Origin: Actinostola sp. cb2023
Lineage: Eukaryota > Cnidaria > Anthozoa > Actiniaria > Actinostolidae
DNA length: 64,000 nucleotides
Direction: 5' to 3'
NCBI GenBank assembly: GCA_033675265.1
Contig: JAUJYZ010001255.1
Location: 756,665 to 820,664 of the forward strand
In this document: piece after piece, positions 34,312-45,200 of the stretch
Position numbering within the stretch: the stretch's first letter is position 1
Layout: every line of letters begins with the position of its first letter
Made by a program: the position numbers and the translations under genes
The notes under the pieces: generated by a model
Databases searched by the model: none
Told to the model about the DNA's origin: nothing
The model's input: only the letters and a program-made list of their open reading frames with translations

Positions 34312-35258
34312 AGCTGGCAATTCAGTCAGTGGAATTAATTAATTTATGGATGCCGAAAGTCCATATCCAAAATTGTGCAGAAATAAGGAGAGGTCCATAC
34401 TACTACCATTTGCATTACTACGGGACCACCCAGACACACAATTTGTGACTTGTAGTAGTTAATAACACCAAAGAAGCTACATTCGGCATGTTTGCTGTTT
34501 ATGATTGACAGAAGTCTATTGCAAACTTACCAGTCGTAACTTTCGTCCCAAGTGGTCACATAGTAATGTAAAAAGTGTTAAGATGTCAGTATTACGTAAG
34601 GTGACTGCTTGAAATAAGGTGTAGTTATGAAAATATTTGGGCGTACAGAACACAAGGACTGAGGGAACTATCCAAGATAATAGGGTATCTGTATAATAAT
34701 AGTTGCCTAATATATAGTGGGGAAGTTTTCTTAAATAATCTCAAGTAAAACATTGGACCAAAAATGAACAGGGACAAACTGTTGGAAAATTCCATAACAT
34801 TCATGGCATTTAGTGTGGATTCTGTATGTTTTTATTTACAAAATCCATGCGAAATTCCACATTGTTTTGAGAACTTTTCAGTGTAGCTCAGTATCACTGT
34901 AAACAAATATGACATACTTTAATGCACTCGCACTTCTATTGGAAGCTGATTGGCTGATAGCTGCGACAGAAGTATGCAATTATGGCGACACTTGCATTAG
35001 ATTGTAAGTGTTCCAGGGTTTTTTTGATGGTAGTTTTGTTTTCCATTATTTTTTAATTAGAGAAAGATATCTTTAATTCCATCTACAATTCACAGTTGCA
35101 AAATATGAAAAGCATAAAAATACCATTGACATTACTAAAATGTTACAATCAAATTACACTAATATAGAATAAATTATATATCAATGACAGCCCAATTCAT
35201 ACATGTATATATTACCATATTAATTAGAAACAAACAAGCATCTCTCGACATTATGTAT

Positions 35259-35402
35259 TAGAGTGGTTTTCATAAACCCGTGAAATACACTTTAGCGTAT
35301 TTAGCACTACTTCACTCTAATTCTTTTGTTTTCTATTGTGCTTATCTGACTATTACCTCTAATTAGTACTCTTTGTTTCGCGGGTTAATGAAAACCACTC
35401 TA
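35259..35402. mobile_element. MITE, family D (TIR TAGAGTGGTTTTCATAAACC)
   Basis: The ends are TAGAGTGGTTTTCATAAACC and GGTTAATGAAAACCACTCTA, imperfect inverted copies, with ATTAGAGGT/CTCTAATT words inside. Confidence 0.75.
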
Positions 35403-35719
35403 TGATATTACATATCCGCATTGGTTATCACTAGATGTTTTTAAAGTGGTATCAACACTAATGAACAAGCAGGCAGTTGACACACAAAGACAGATGGCAG
35501 AATTGCCACCAGGGAGTTACTGTCTCCCACTGAGAACCCTACGCAGTGTATATCTGATTCCAAGATTTTTATATTGGAGAAAAAAGTGCCAATAATTAGT
35601 ATTTCCAAGTAAAACAAGTCAGTGCACTTGCCAAGCCAGTGTACTATCATTTGCATGTAACCATTGACATAACTAGTAAGTTTGAAATACACTCCGAATA
35701 GACATTCTAATCAGTAGCT

Positions 35720-35919
35720 ACAGTCAAACCTCTATTAAGTGGCCCTCTATTTAAGCGGTCACCCTCTATTAAGCGGTCACCTCTATTAAGCGGTGACTTT
35801 CGCTCAAATTCCCGGAAATCAGTCCCCATACTTACTGTAAACTTGACCAGCGGTCACCTCTATTAAGCGGTCAGTTGGCTATTTCCCGAGGGTGACTGCT
35901 TAATATAGGTTTGACTGTA
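35720..35919. mobile_element. CAGTCAAACC-tipped element with AAGCGGTCACC subrepeats
   Basis: The left end is ACAGTCAAACCTCTATTAAG and the right end is CTTAATATAGGTTTGACTGT. The interior repeats CTCTATTAAGCGGTCACC four or more times. It looks like the compact form from which the larger GGTGGCCGCTTA minisatellites could have grown. Confidence 0.75.
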
Positions 35920-36847
35920 GTTACATGACAGGGAATCCTGCTACTTTGTCAGATTATTGTTTATTTGAAGCCTTTTGACAGCCAGTACTCCAGTAGGACC
36001 ATTGGCCTACTTCAAATTTTATTGTATGCCCTGGAATTAGTATATCGAATACATTAAATGTTGCTTATTTGATTTGTCTTTACAGTTATGTAGTAATTCC
36101 AATGCTTACAAGGACCACACACTTGTCAATTTATTTTCTGTTCCAGTTGTTTTTCACTTAATTAATCAGATATTATTGCTCAATGAATATAAATGCCAGG
36201 GAATCAGATAAAACATACAATGTTTCTCCATGAAAATCATTAAAGAAATCAATGCAAAACTAGTTGTTGCTGATCGTAACTACAAATGTACAAGTCTACT
36301 GAAATTGTAGTATAAATTAGCAAACATTATGCCATATTTTATGCCTGGTTTTCACAAGCCTATATTGTAAGCACAAGATTCAAACGTACCAAGTACAAAT
36401 ACAAGGAAATGACTCTCGTAATTCCATATATGTTTACACTTGTGCTTATGCTTGTCAGGCTGGTTTTCGTAGCGGCAGAAAGCAATAGCAATAGTGAAAC
36501 AACCCACACTGCTAAACAAGCAATGTGCAATGATGGAGCAAGCAAGCCATGTAGCTAGGGTGCATGCACAAGGGCAGGCTAAACAAATCCACTGACATAG
36601 CAACTGTCCTTGTTAACTTTGCTCACTGGTAACCACATGAAATAAGGTCTCTTGTGCTTGCACTATATGCTTACATATCAACAACCTAATACATTATACT
36701 GTCCACTGAGTGTCCATTTCCAAACCCAAATTGAAATTGAAGGTATTATCTGTATCATCAACATTCTACTAGCTCATTTACATATAGTTCACACTAATCA
36801 CACAGTTCATGTTACAGCTCTACATTGATCTAGTTTCATTAATAATT

Positions 36848-39800
36848 CTACGATGGTTTTAATTTCAAGTCTGGATACCAGATCAGTAAAGCCCCTGCAA
36901 TAGACGATATTAGTCCCAGCAGACCAGCAACACCAGTGTTTAACTGGACTATACCCAACACATTAAAAGGAAGAAGGAAGTCTGCCGAGTTCTTTATGGT
37001 ATCGAGAACAACATCAGGCCTTTGCATAACCTTCTTGGCAATGCCTTTCTCAGGGGGTTTGTCTCCATCGACCTTCACCTTGGATGCAAAGATCAAATTC
37101 ATGAGATCATATACATTTCGTAGAACTCCCAAAATCAATGCAATGATCCAAAACTTGGCCTGAAACTTTGACCAAGCTTTGGGGTCCGACTTCAAGAGGC
37201 CAACTCTAGCTGCCCAGGTCATGTGATCAACCAGGTAATACACCACGTAGGTCATGCGTCGACACATGATAAGGACACGAAGGATGTTATCACCAGATAT
37301 CTTGCTAGCTCGTACAAACCCTATGTACATGTCCAAGCTCTTACCAAGTCTGAAAACTAAGAATATTGAAGATACATGTATTGATTTATTTAGAGGGCTT
37401 ATTCTGAATACCCATCCCTCACTCCCAGCTTTTATTTTGATAGCTCCTATTTAACAGGAAGGATAACAAGAGTTATTAAAATAAACTGCCACATATTTCA
37501 TCAGCTACATGTACTCTGAACACTGCGCTGACTGTTTGAGATGTTAAAGTACATCCTTTGCCATTTTAGTTGAGCCATCTACTATTTAGCTTGAGCCTAC
37601 TACTCTAAAACCTTGTGACAACTATGCAAAGGGTATGGAGAATACAGTTTAACCCTTGGTGCCCATTGTGTAGAGGTGGCCATTGTATAGAGGTGGCCGT
37701 TGTGTAGAGGTGGCCGTTGTGTAGAGGTGGCCGTTGTGTAGAGGTGGCCGTTGTGTAAAGGTGGCCATTGTGTAGAGGTGGCCGTTGTGTAGAGGTGGCC
37801 GTTGTGGGGAGGTTGTCGTCGTGGGGAGGTTGCCGTCGTGTAGAGGTGGCCGTCGTGTAGAGGTGGCCGTCGTGTAGAGGTGGCCATTGTGTAGAGGTGG
37901 CCGTTGTGTAGAGGTGGCCGTTGTGTAGAGGTGGCCGTTGTGTAGAGGTGGCCGTTGTGTAGAGGTGGCCGTTGTGTAGAGGTGGCCGTTGTGTAGAGGT
38001 GGCCGTTGTGTAGAGGTGGCCGTTGTGTAGAGGTGGCCATTGTGTAGAGGTGGCCGTTGTAGAGCCGTTGGTGGTGGCCGTTGTGTAGAGGTGGGCCGTT
38101 GTGTAGAGGTGGCCGTTGTGTAGAGGTGGCCGTTGTGTAGAGGTGGCCGTTGTGTAGAGGTGGCCGTTGTGTAGAGGTGGCCATTGTGTAGAGGTGGCCG
38201 TTGTGTAGAGGTGGCCGTTGTGTAGAGGTACATGTAGTCATGGGGAGGTGGCTGTTGTGTAGAGGTAGCAATTGTGCAAAGGTGACCATTGTGTAGAGGT
38301 GGCCGTTGTGTAGAGGTGGCCATTGTGTAGAGGTGGCCGTTGTGTAGAGGTGGCCATTGTGTAGAAGTATAGTCGTGGGGAGGTGACCGTTGTGTAGAGG
38401 CCGGTGGCCGTTGTGTAGAGGTGGCCGTTGTGTAGAGGTGGTTGTTGTGTAGAGGTGGCTGTTGTGTAGAGGTGGCCGGTATGTAGATGTACATGTAGTC
38501 GTGGGGAGGTGGCTGTTGTGTAGAGGTGGCAATTGTGCAAAGGTGACCATTGTGTAGAGGTGGCCGTTGTGTAGAGGTTGTTGTTGTGGAGAGGTGGCTG
38601 TTGTGTAGAGGTGGCAATTGTGCAAAGGTGACCATTGTGTAGAGGTGGCCGTTGTGTAGAGGTTGTTGTTGTGGAGAGGTGGCCGTTGTGTAGAGGTGGT
38701 TGTTGTGTAGAGGTGGCTGTTGTGTAGAGGTGGCCGGTATGTAGATGTACATGTAGTCGTGGGGAGGTGGCTGTTGTGTAGAGGTGGCAATTGTGCAAAG
38801 GTGACCATTGTGCAAAGGTGACCATTGTGTAGAGGTGGTCATTGTGGAGAGGTGGTTGTTGTGTAGAGGTGGTTGTTGTGGAGAGGTGGTTGTTGTGTAG
38901 AGGTGGTTGTTGTGTAGAGGTGTCCGTTGTGTATAGATGGCCATTGTGGAGAGGTTGTTGTTGTGTAGAGGTGGCCATTGTGTAGAGGTGGCCATTGTGT
39001 AGAGGTGGTTGTTGTGTAGAGGTGACATTAGTAGAGATTTGACTGCAGTCACTCATTGAGTACTACTATAACTAACAAAGGAAACTGTGAATAGATTTAC
39101 TTTTTCTAGAAGTACTAGCGTGTTTATCCAGGTTCTTGGCATTTTGAACAAGGTCTTTACTTGCACCAGCTATCTCCAATAGATACCCCATCAACCTTGA
39201 GCCATACTGGATGGTCCTGTATGTAATACACAAATATGTCAGTATTACTAGGAACCCTGTGTCAACTATTTTAGGTTGACATGGAAATAATAATTACTTT
39301 TTACTAATAATTTACAAAACAATGTTTGGGGAATGAGGGGTAGGGCCCAGGGGGGGTACTCAGGGGTATCAGTGATGGGGAGGTGCAAATGAGGCCAAAC
39401 TTTTTAACCCCAAAAAAGTCCATTACGCAAAAACAAGACCCCAAAAAAGTCCAACGGCCCACAACGTAACCCCCCAAAAAGTACATTTTTTTCTCCGCAT
39501 AAAATCAAGAATGGTAGGATATCATTTTTATAAACCCCCAAAAAGTCCTTGTCAAAATCTTTATATCAAAAAAAGTCCACCAGAAAATTGCTAACCCAAA
39601 AAATGTCCCAAGCTGCGAATTTCAAACCCGAAAAAGGTCTTCGCACCTACCTGTCACTGATACCCCCGAGTACCCCCCCCCCCCTGGGGGTTAGGGTCAA
39701 ACAGAGCATCAACATTTTATCAGCACTTTATCAGCTGCCTAATTCAGGTTTAACCAAATGTTGTTCTGTAAAATAGTAAAAAGTAACGGGGAAAAAAGTC

Positions 39801-39983
39801 ACTGACATGGAAATAACAGTGACTTTTTTTTCACTTTTTACAATTTACAGAACAATGTTTGGGAAGGAGGAGTGGGTGTCAAACAGAGCATCAACATTAC
39901 AAGCTCTGAAACTCTTAGAATGTTGGTACAATTATTATGTAATTATAAATAAATCATGTATGTGTACTTGTTATAATAATGAT

Positions 39984-40033
<50 letters not shown>

Positions 40034-41787
40034 ATGTCTTGCAGTGATGGCTATATCCCCCTTTGCAGGACCCCCCTAATGTAGATGTAGATTGAACCTT
40101 CCATTTTACTGTAGTTCAACCGATCTGTCAGAACAACATACCCCTCCTCCCTAACCTGAGTATCAGGCCTTCAAAAAGGAAAGGGGAGGGGGAGAGGCCC
40201 GGGGAGAAGAAAGAGGAAGAAGGCCTGACACAAGGGCATTGATCTGCCCGTGTCAGCCGTCCAGACTCTGGACGTTGGCATGATTGGATAAAACACAAAG
40301 GCTTGAAACGTCCCCAGGGAAACGTCACAGCCGACCGGAAATGATACATCGTATTCTACAAGAATAAGCTCGATTTCCGGCTTTTATTTATGATTGAAAA
40401 TAATTTAGACAGGCTCTAGAAGGAGCTATGAAGCCTTTCCTGGAATTGAATTGAAGAAATAACAAGAACTTTGTCTTCAAACTAACAAAAACGACGTGCT
40501 TGGGGTTTGCCGACAGGCTGATTTATCAGCTGTTTCTTAGTTTCATCTTGTAAGTAAGTAAGGACTTTATTTAACGAGGGTAGCACGATAAAACCAAATT
40601 GAAGAAGATACAAATGGTGCTTGTAGAACGTACTGAAACGGTTTTAAAAACTCCAACAGCACTGAAGGTCAAGCTCCTTGACATACGACAGTCTTGACAT
40701 GACAGTTGGCAAAGCGGAAGTGATTTTGATTGGTTGTTATTTCCAGATATATGTATCGTGCTGCGAGGGGGCGGAAGGCTCAAATCAATAGGTCTGTGTC
40801 AGGCTTTTCTTCCCTTCTCTTCCTCCTTTCTTTTTCTCTCCCCTTCTGCCAAAAAAGCCTGATACTCAGGTTACCTCCTCCCATGTAGATTGACCCCAAT
40901 TTCATAAGAAAAATATCAAAAAAAATATTGAGTATTAATGTATCATCCTTGATGCAATATTGAAATTACTAAATTCATATGTAAGCTTAGAAAAATCATA
41001 ATGGCTTTAATTTTTATACTCTGTAACTTTATGCATTACAGTGTGGACACTCGAACCGTGAACACTTCGAGTTTTTTCTAACTTTTTTTTTCCGAACTTT
41101 CTATTGCCTCATAGCCTCTCAAATGGAGCATTGAGTTTAAATACACTTAGTGATCAAAATAAATCATTTTTCTGATCAATTTGCTCAATCGCTAATTTAT
41201 ATATATATTTGTTAGAAAAAACCTAAGTGTTCACGGTTCAAATGTCCTGACCTTTTAGGGGTCATTTTCAAAATTTCTGCCAACAACACACACACACCCA
41301 GGACTAAAATATTAATTGATACATTGTATGTACATTGTATGCTTTTATACCTTGCCGATCTCTATAATGTATTAGTATATATATCTATATACTTGCTATA
41401 ATTTACTTTAGTATAGTATATTTCTATCAATGCAGTCTAAAATTAACATTTAATGCTATCATTGAGTGATGGTCAGGCTTATATTCTTAAATAAACATCA
41501 CGAAAATGTTCACCAAGCGATGTCAAAATATTTATCTTCAAGTGCTCGATTGGATAACTAAAGTGAATAAGATTGTAATAAGTAGAAAGTGTTTGCCGAC
41601 AGTGATGGAGGATTGCTGAATAACTGTTATTATAAACACATACCGTACACACCAACCACGTCACAACATGGCAATTTTTGACTGTGATTGGGTTCAGTAT
41701 TTTGACCGTATATATGTCTTACCTGCAAAGCTTATCACGACCTAGAGTCTGTTGATTGTATTTAACAATGGCAGATACAACATCCAT
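36848..41787 (-). CDS. PEX11: Peroxisomal membrane protein PEX11 (PEX11A/B type)
   Basis: Three exons join in phase on the - strand: 41787-41723, 39216-39101 and 37356-36848, giving 229 residues and TAG. The start is the only in-frame ATG that gives the family N-terminus. The protein begins MDVVSAIVKYNQQTLGRDKL, then CRTIQYGSRLMGYLLE, RKIFRLGKSLDMYIGF, MTYVVYYLVDHMTWAARVGL, a helix-rich middle, and the C-terminal DFLLPFNVLGIVQLNTGVAG and LLGLISSIAGALLIWYPDLK. PEX11 proteins bend and elongate peroxisomal membranes before fission. The final acceptor is the TTCTTAG ending at 37357, since the next AG (37350) would break the frame. The gene is head-to-head with WDR93. Intron 2 holds a 1.4 kb minisatellite and intron 1 several TIR elements. 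Confidence 0.93.
37644..39049. repeat. 17 bp minisatellite TAGAGGTGGCCGTTGTG bounded by CAGT-type ends
   Basis: More than 70 units of TAGAGGTGGCCGTTGTG with CATT, CGTC, GGGGAGG and TGTTG variants. The right half has longer repeated blocks containing GTACATGTAGTCGTGGGGAG. The array begins after ACAGTTTAACCCTTGG and ends ATTTGACTGCAGT, matching the tips of the 35720 element. It fills PEX11 intron 2; the 467-codon TSTQRPPLHNGH frame is not a gene. Confidence 0.95.
39347..39690. mobile_element. TIR element (GGGGGTACTCAGGGGTATCA) in a duplicated sequence
   Basis: The left end is GGGGGTACTCAGGGGTATCA GTGA and the right end is TCACTGATACCCCCGAGTAC CCCC. Between them are CCCAAAAAAGTCCA words. Flanking sequence (AACAATGTTTGGG... 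before, GTCAAACAGAGCATCAACAT after) is found contiguous and uninterrupted at 39850-39898, so the uninserted relative is present nearby. Confidence 0.75.
39986..40033. repeat. Poly-C tract
   Basis: A run of nearly 50 C in PEX11 intron 1. The true length is uncertain. Confidence 0.9.
40152..40873. mobile_element. 0.72 kb TIR element (TAACCTGAGTATCAGGC)
   Basis: The ends are TAACCTGAGTATCAGGCCTT and AAGCCTGATACTCAGGTTA. The inverted similarity extends through an AG-rich stretch (GGAAAGGGGAGGGGGAGAGG) and GGCCTGACACA. No transposase frame is visible. PEX11 intron 1. Confidence 0.75.
41045..41247. mobile_element. MITE (GGACACTCGAACCGTGAACA)
   Basis: The left end is GGACACTCGAACCGTGAACA CTTCGAGTTTTTTC and the right end is its inverted copy ending AAGTGTTCACGGTTCAAATG TCC. 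Non-coding, in PEX11 intron 1. Confidence 0.8.
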
Positions 41788-42240
41788 CGTGACTTTTAGA
41801 GGAGATCGTGCCAAAAGACAAAGAAAAAAACGTGTTATCCTGACTTTAACCTTTGCTCCCTTGGACTTACTGTGAAAAGAACAGGAATCCCGATAACACT
41901 AACTGGGTTCCCTGTGTAGTAAAGGCGCCAAATTTTCCCTTGTTTTTTTTTCCGTATTTCTTTCACAATTTTACGCATCAAAAGCCTTATAGTTTTAAGT
42001 AAAGACTTTACTCGCTTGATTTCTCAATCTTTTAGTTGATAAAAAAGGTATTTTTAATTTTTGTATTCGTTTGGGGTTCCTGTGGTGAACTTTGGAGAGA
42101 AGACTGAGCACTAGTTCTTGTTGTCAAGTAAAAAATGGCGGATAAACAAATTGAGTTTATAAAGTGTTTGCGAGTTTTCTTGTACAAAAAGGCTCATAAT
42201 TGACACCACCTTGTTTCATTAGAAAGCTCAATACCTTATT
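41788..42240. promoter_or_regulatory. Probable bidirectional promoter, PEX11 (-) and WDR93 (+)
   Basis: Only 453 bp separate the two start codons on opposite strands, so both 5' UTRs and core promoters must fit here or nearly so. There is no TATA box on either strand that I trust. Two TTCCCTGTG/TTCCTGTGG motifs (about 41908 and 42074) of the dispersed type lie inside. The human PEX11A and WDR93 genes are also head-to-head. Confidence 0.6.
42135..42203 (+). other. Possible upstream ORF in WDR93 5' leader (22 codons)
   Basis: AAAAATGGCG gives a good start context and the frame MADKQIEFIKCLRVFLYKKA then HN and a stop, ending 37 bp before the WDR93 ATG. If it is transcribed in the leader it could reduce WDR93 translation. 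Nothing shows that it is translated. Confidence 0.3.
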
Positions 42241-45200
42241 ATGCGAACGAAGAAGTCTAAAAAGCCCGTTTCCCCTCCTCCCGAAGACGATGAAGGAGAA
42301 GACGAATTTCTTGTTGATCCAGAACAGATCTTTGATGTTTTGCCTCAGCCTTTTCGTCTCATTGACAAAACTGTGAATTATATTTTTGATCAAGTCTGGG
42401 CAGTGATAGAGGGACTAGAGGATGATAAAGCTCTAAAGTTATCCAAGGAATGCTTGCCTATTTACGACTGTGCAAGGCCACTATTTGACTTGGTGCAGCC
42501 ATCGTGTATGTGCAGCGATAATGTTGGAAAATACTTATTCGTTGCTCACAGTGAAGGGCTTTCTGTAGTTGAAGCACTCATAGGACAGTGCCTGGCGAGC
42601 TACGAAGATCCCTCAGCAAAGTACGTGATTGAAATGAGTGCTTGTCTTCTTCAAGAAGGTTTCTATGTGTTAGCAACTTTGGACAGCAGTGGTGTTGGTA
42701 AACTGTTTTGCTATTTTGGAGACCAGTTGCAGCTCGCTAAACTCTTCACTGACGAGAGCAGTAAGCAAGCAACACTTTCATTAATTCAACTATCTGATGA
42801 TGCCGGTTATGTTGGGATAGCGTGGAGTGTAACAGGGAAGGACAGTTGGCTTGAGGTTCTCAGGATTCCAAAGGAAACATGGATGAAGGAGGCTGAATCT
42901 TCACTCCAAGCTCCCAAGTTGAAGAAGCCAGTAGTTGCAGACCCACATGATGTAGGAACTATGGATAGCAGTCTGACAGAGAATGCAAAATTAACAGAAG
43001 AACAAGAGACTGGATCTGTCAATTCCTCCACTGTATGTATTACATTACTCTGTCTAGACAGACACCCATCTACATGTACATTGTAAGCTGGACAAACACT
43101 GTCTGTATGTATTACATTACTCTGTCTAGACAGACACCCATCTACATGTACATGTACATTGTAAGCTGGACAAACACTGTCTGTATGTATTACATTACTC
43201 TGTCTAGACAGACACCCATATACATGAACATTGTAAGCTGGACAAACACTGTCTGTATGTATTACATTACTCTGTCTAGACAGACACCCATCTACATGTA
43301 CATTGTAAGTTGGACAAACACTGTCTGTATGTATTACATTACTCTGTCTAGACAGACACCCATCTGCATTGTAAGCTGGACACCTATCTGAGACAGACAT
43401 TGTCTGGTTCCTGATGCACTGTTTTACTAAGGCAGACACCTTGCTAAGCTGGACAGCAAAATGTGGTCAGAATGAGGATGTCTGACTTAGAGAGAGTTTA
43501 CAGTTATACATGTACATCCACCCCTTCCCCTCCCCCTAGTGCTAGATGAAAGTTGTACAATTGTGCAATATCTATCTAAGGCTAAGCTTTGTTTCAATGC
43601 TACATGTACATGTATCTCAATCCCTGTACTGTACAATAATGATGATTGCAGGAGTGATTGACCCATTTATTCATATGCATTTTCAAATTAATTCCTTTAG
43701 TCACCGCCAAACTCAAGATCAGAATCTTCCCAAGGGACCCCCACTCAGTCCTCATTCACCAAACCCACACCTTTACTGAGAGTACGTCCTTCAGCACCTG
43801 TAGGGCCCTGCACTGCTACAAACTATGCTGCAGCATTGAAAGCCATTGATTCTGAGAGCAACGTCTTTGGTGTTGGCAATAATCATGTGTTAATGGCACC
43901 ATACTTTGAACATTCTGACATGACCTTTAAGAGCCTTCATCAACCACTGGTCAAATATCTCACTGATGAGAGTGAAGACCAGAAAATAAGGTGAGATCTC
44001 GTAATCATCATCATCATCAATGCATCAAATGGCATCATACATGTAGAGTGTACAATACATGTACATCATCATTGTGGTTCAACTTTTTTGCTTTTGCCGT
44101 CCTGGTCCTTGCACCATTCTATTTATAATGTCCTTTGAAAAAATACATGTAAACTTGTCAGAAAATTTCAGAAAATAAGTTTCAAATAATCAAAGGTGTC
44201 CCTGCAAGAACAAGTAAGTGAATTACATACATGTATGTAGTTCTTGCAGCGAGCCCTTCAATTGAAAATAATAATTATTTTTTTTAATATTTTTTTTAAT
44301 ATTGTATTTCATCCATTTTTTCATCAGCACACCTAAATTTCACTTTCTGAAACCAGGAAAGTTTGTTCCAGCTGGTTTAGACACAGCACCTAGTAAGTAT
44401 ACATGTATACACTGTACATGTACCTAATACTTATTTATAATAATATAGGTAAACACTATATGTACTGTTATCAATACTAATGCAATTCCTCATTGATACA
44501 TGACAATCAGTCTGTTATGGACCAGTTTTAATTGTCTAATAAGAAAGGATACATTGCTTATTATAGTGGTTTTCGTATGAGTGGGAAGTAGTTACGGTAC
44601 AGTTTGTGCCGTGCGGTGACCGTATCGCACCATCATCATGCCGTATCCAAGCATTTTGATTGGTTGAGAAATGATTTTGCGTGCTGTGATTGGTTGAATA
44701 AAATGTGTTTGATTCCATACCGTGACCGTAACTCCATATTGTAGGTTTCCCACTCATACGAAAATGACTCTATAGTCAAACAACTATTAAATGACCACCC
44801 TTGGGGAAATGATATATACTCTATGGCCACTGAATGGTGGTTGGCCATGTAATGGGAATTTTTTCCGTAAAGAGAAAGTTACAAACGCTTGAGCAAATCA
44901 ACTACTTGTACCACGTACAATAACACTTTACTTTACCTAATATGTGAAAGACTGTTATAAAGCTCTTGATATTTTTCCAAGATAAGACAAATTCAATAGC
45001 TGTTTGGTGGTCAGGAGGGACTCAGCTGTTCATCTACTCGCTTGTCAAAGCAGCTAAAGGTAAGACAGTTCAGTGGTTTGTATAAAGTTTGAAATATGTG
45101 TCTGAATGGTCCTACCAGAATAAAGGTAGCTAGGGGTGTGCCGCACAGACCTCTGTTTCAGTGCAAAAAGTCATCCTTCATACAGGATCAAGTCCTGCAT

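Larger units (their letters stand above)
34312..36847. other. Intergenic region between convergent DMX-like and PEX11 genes
   Basis: No supportable gene. It should hold the 3' UTRs of both genes; an AATAAA at 35168-35173 is a possible but distant + strand polyadenylation signal. Two TIR elements are embedded (35259-35402 and 35720-35919). The small - strand frames at 36.35-36.6 kb do not resemble a protein I know. Confidence 0.7.

Noticed and set aside
36352..36603. Small - strand frames downstream of PEX11
   Set aside because: Cys/Leu-rich but without family features, overlapping each other in two frames, and lying in the likely PEX11 3' UTR.
37600..39056. 467-codon TSTQRPPLHNGHLYTT protein on the - strand
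   Set aside because: Translation of the 17 bp minisatellite in PEX11 intron 2; a 51 bp (17 codon) period is expected from a 17 bp unit and no family resemblance is seen.
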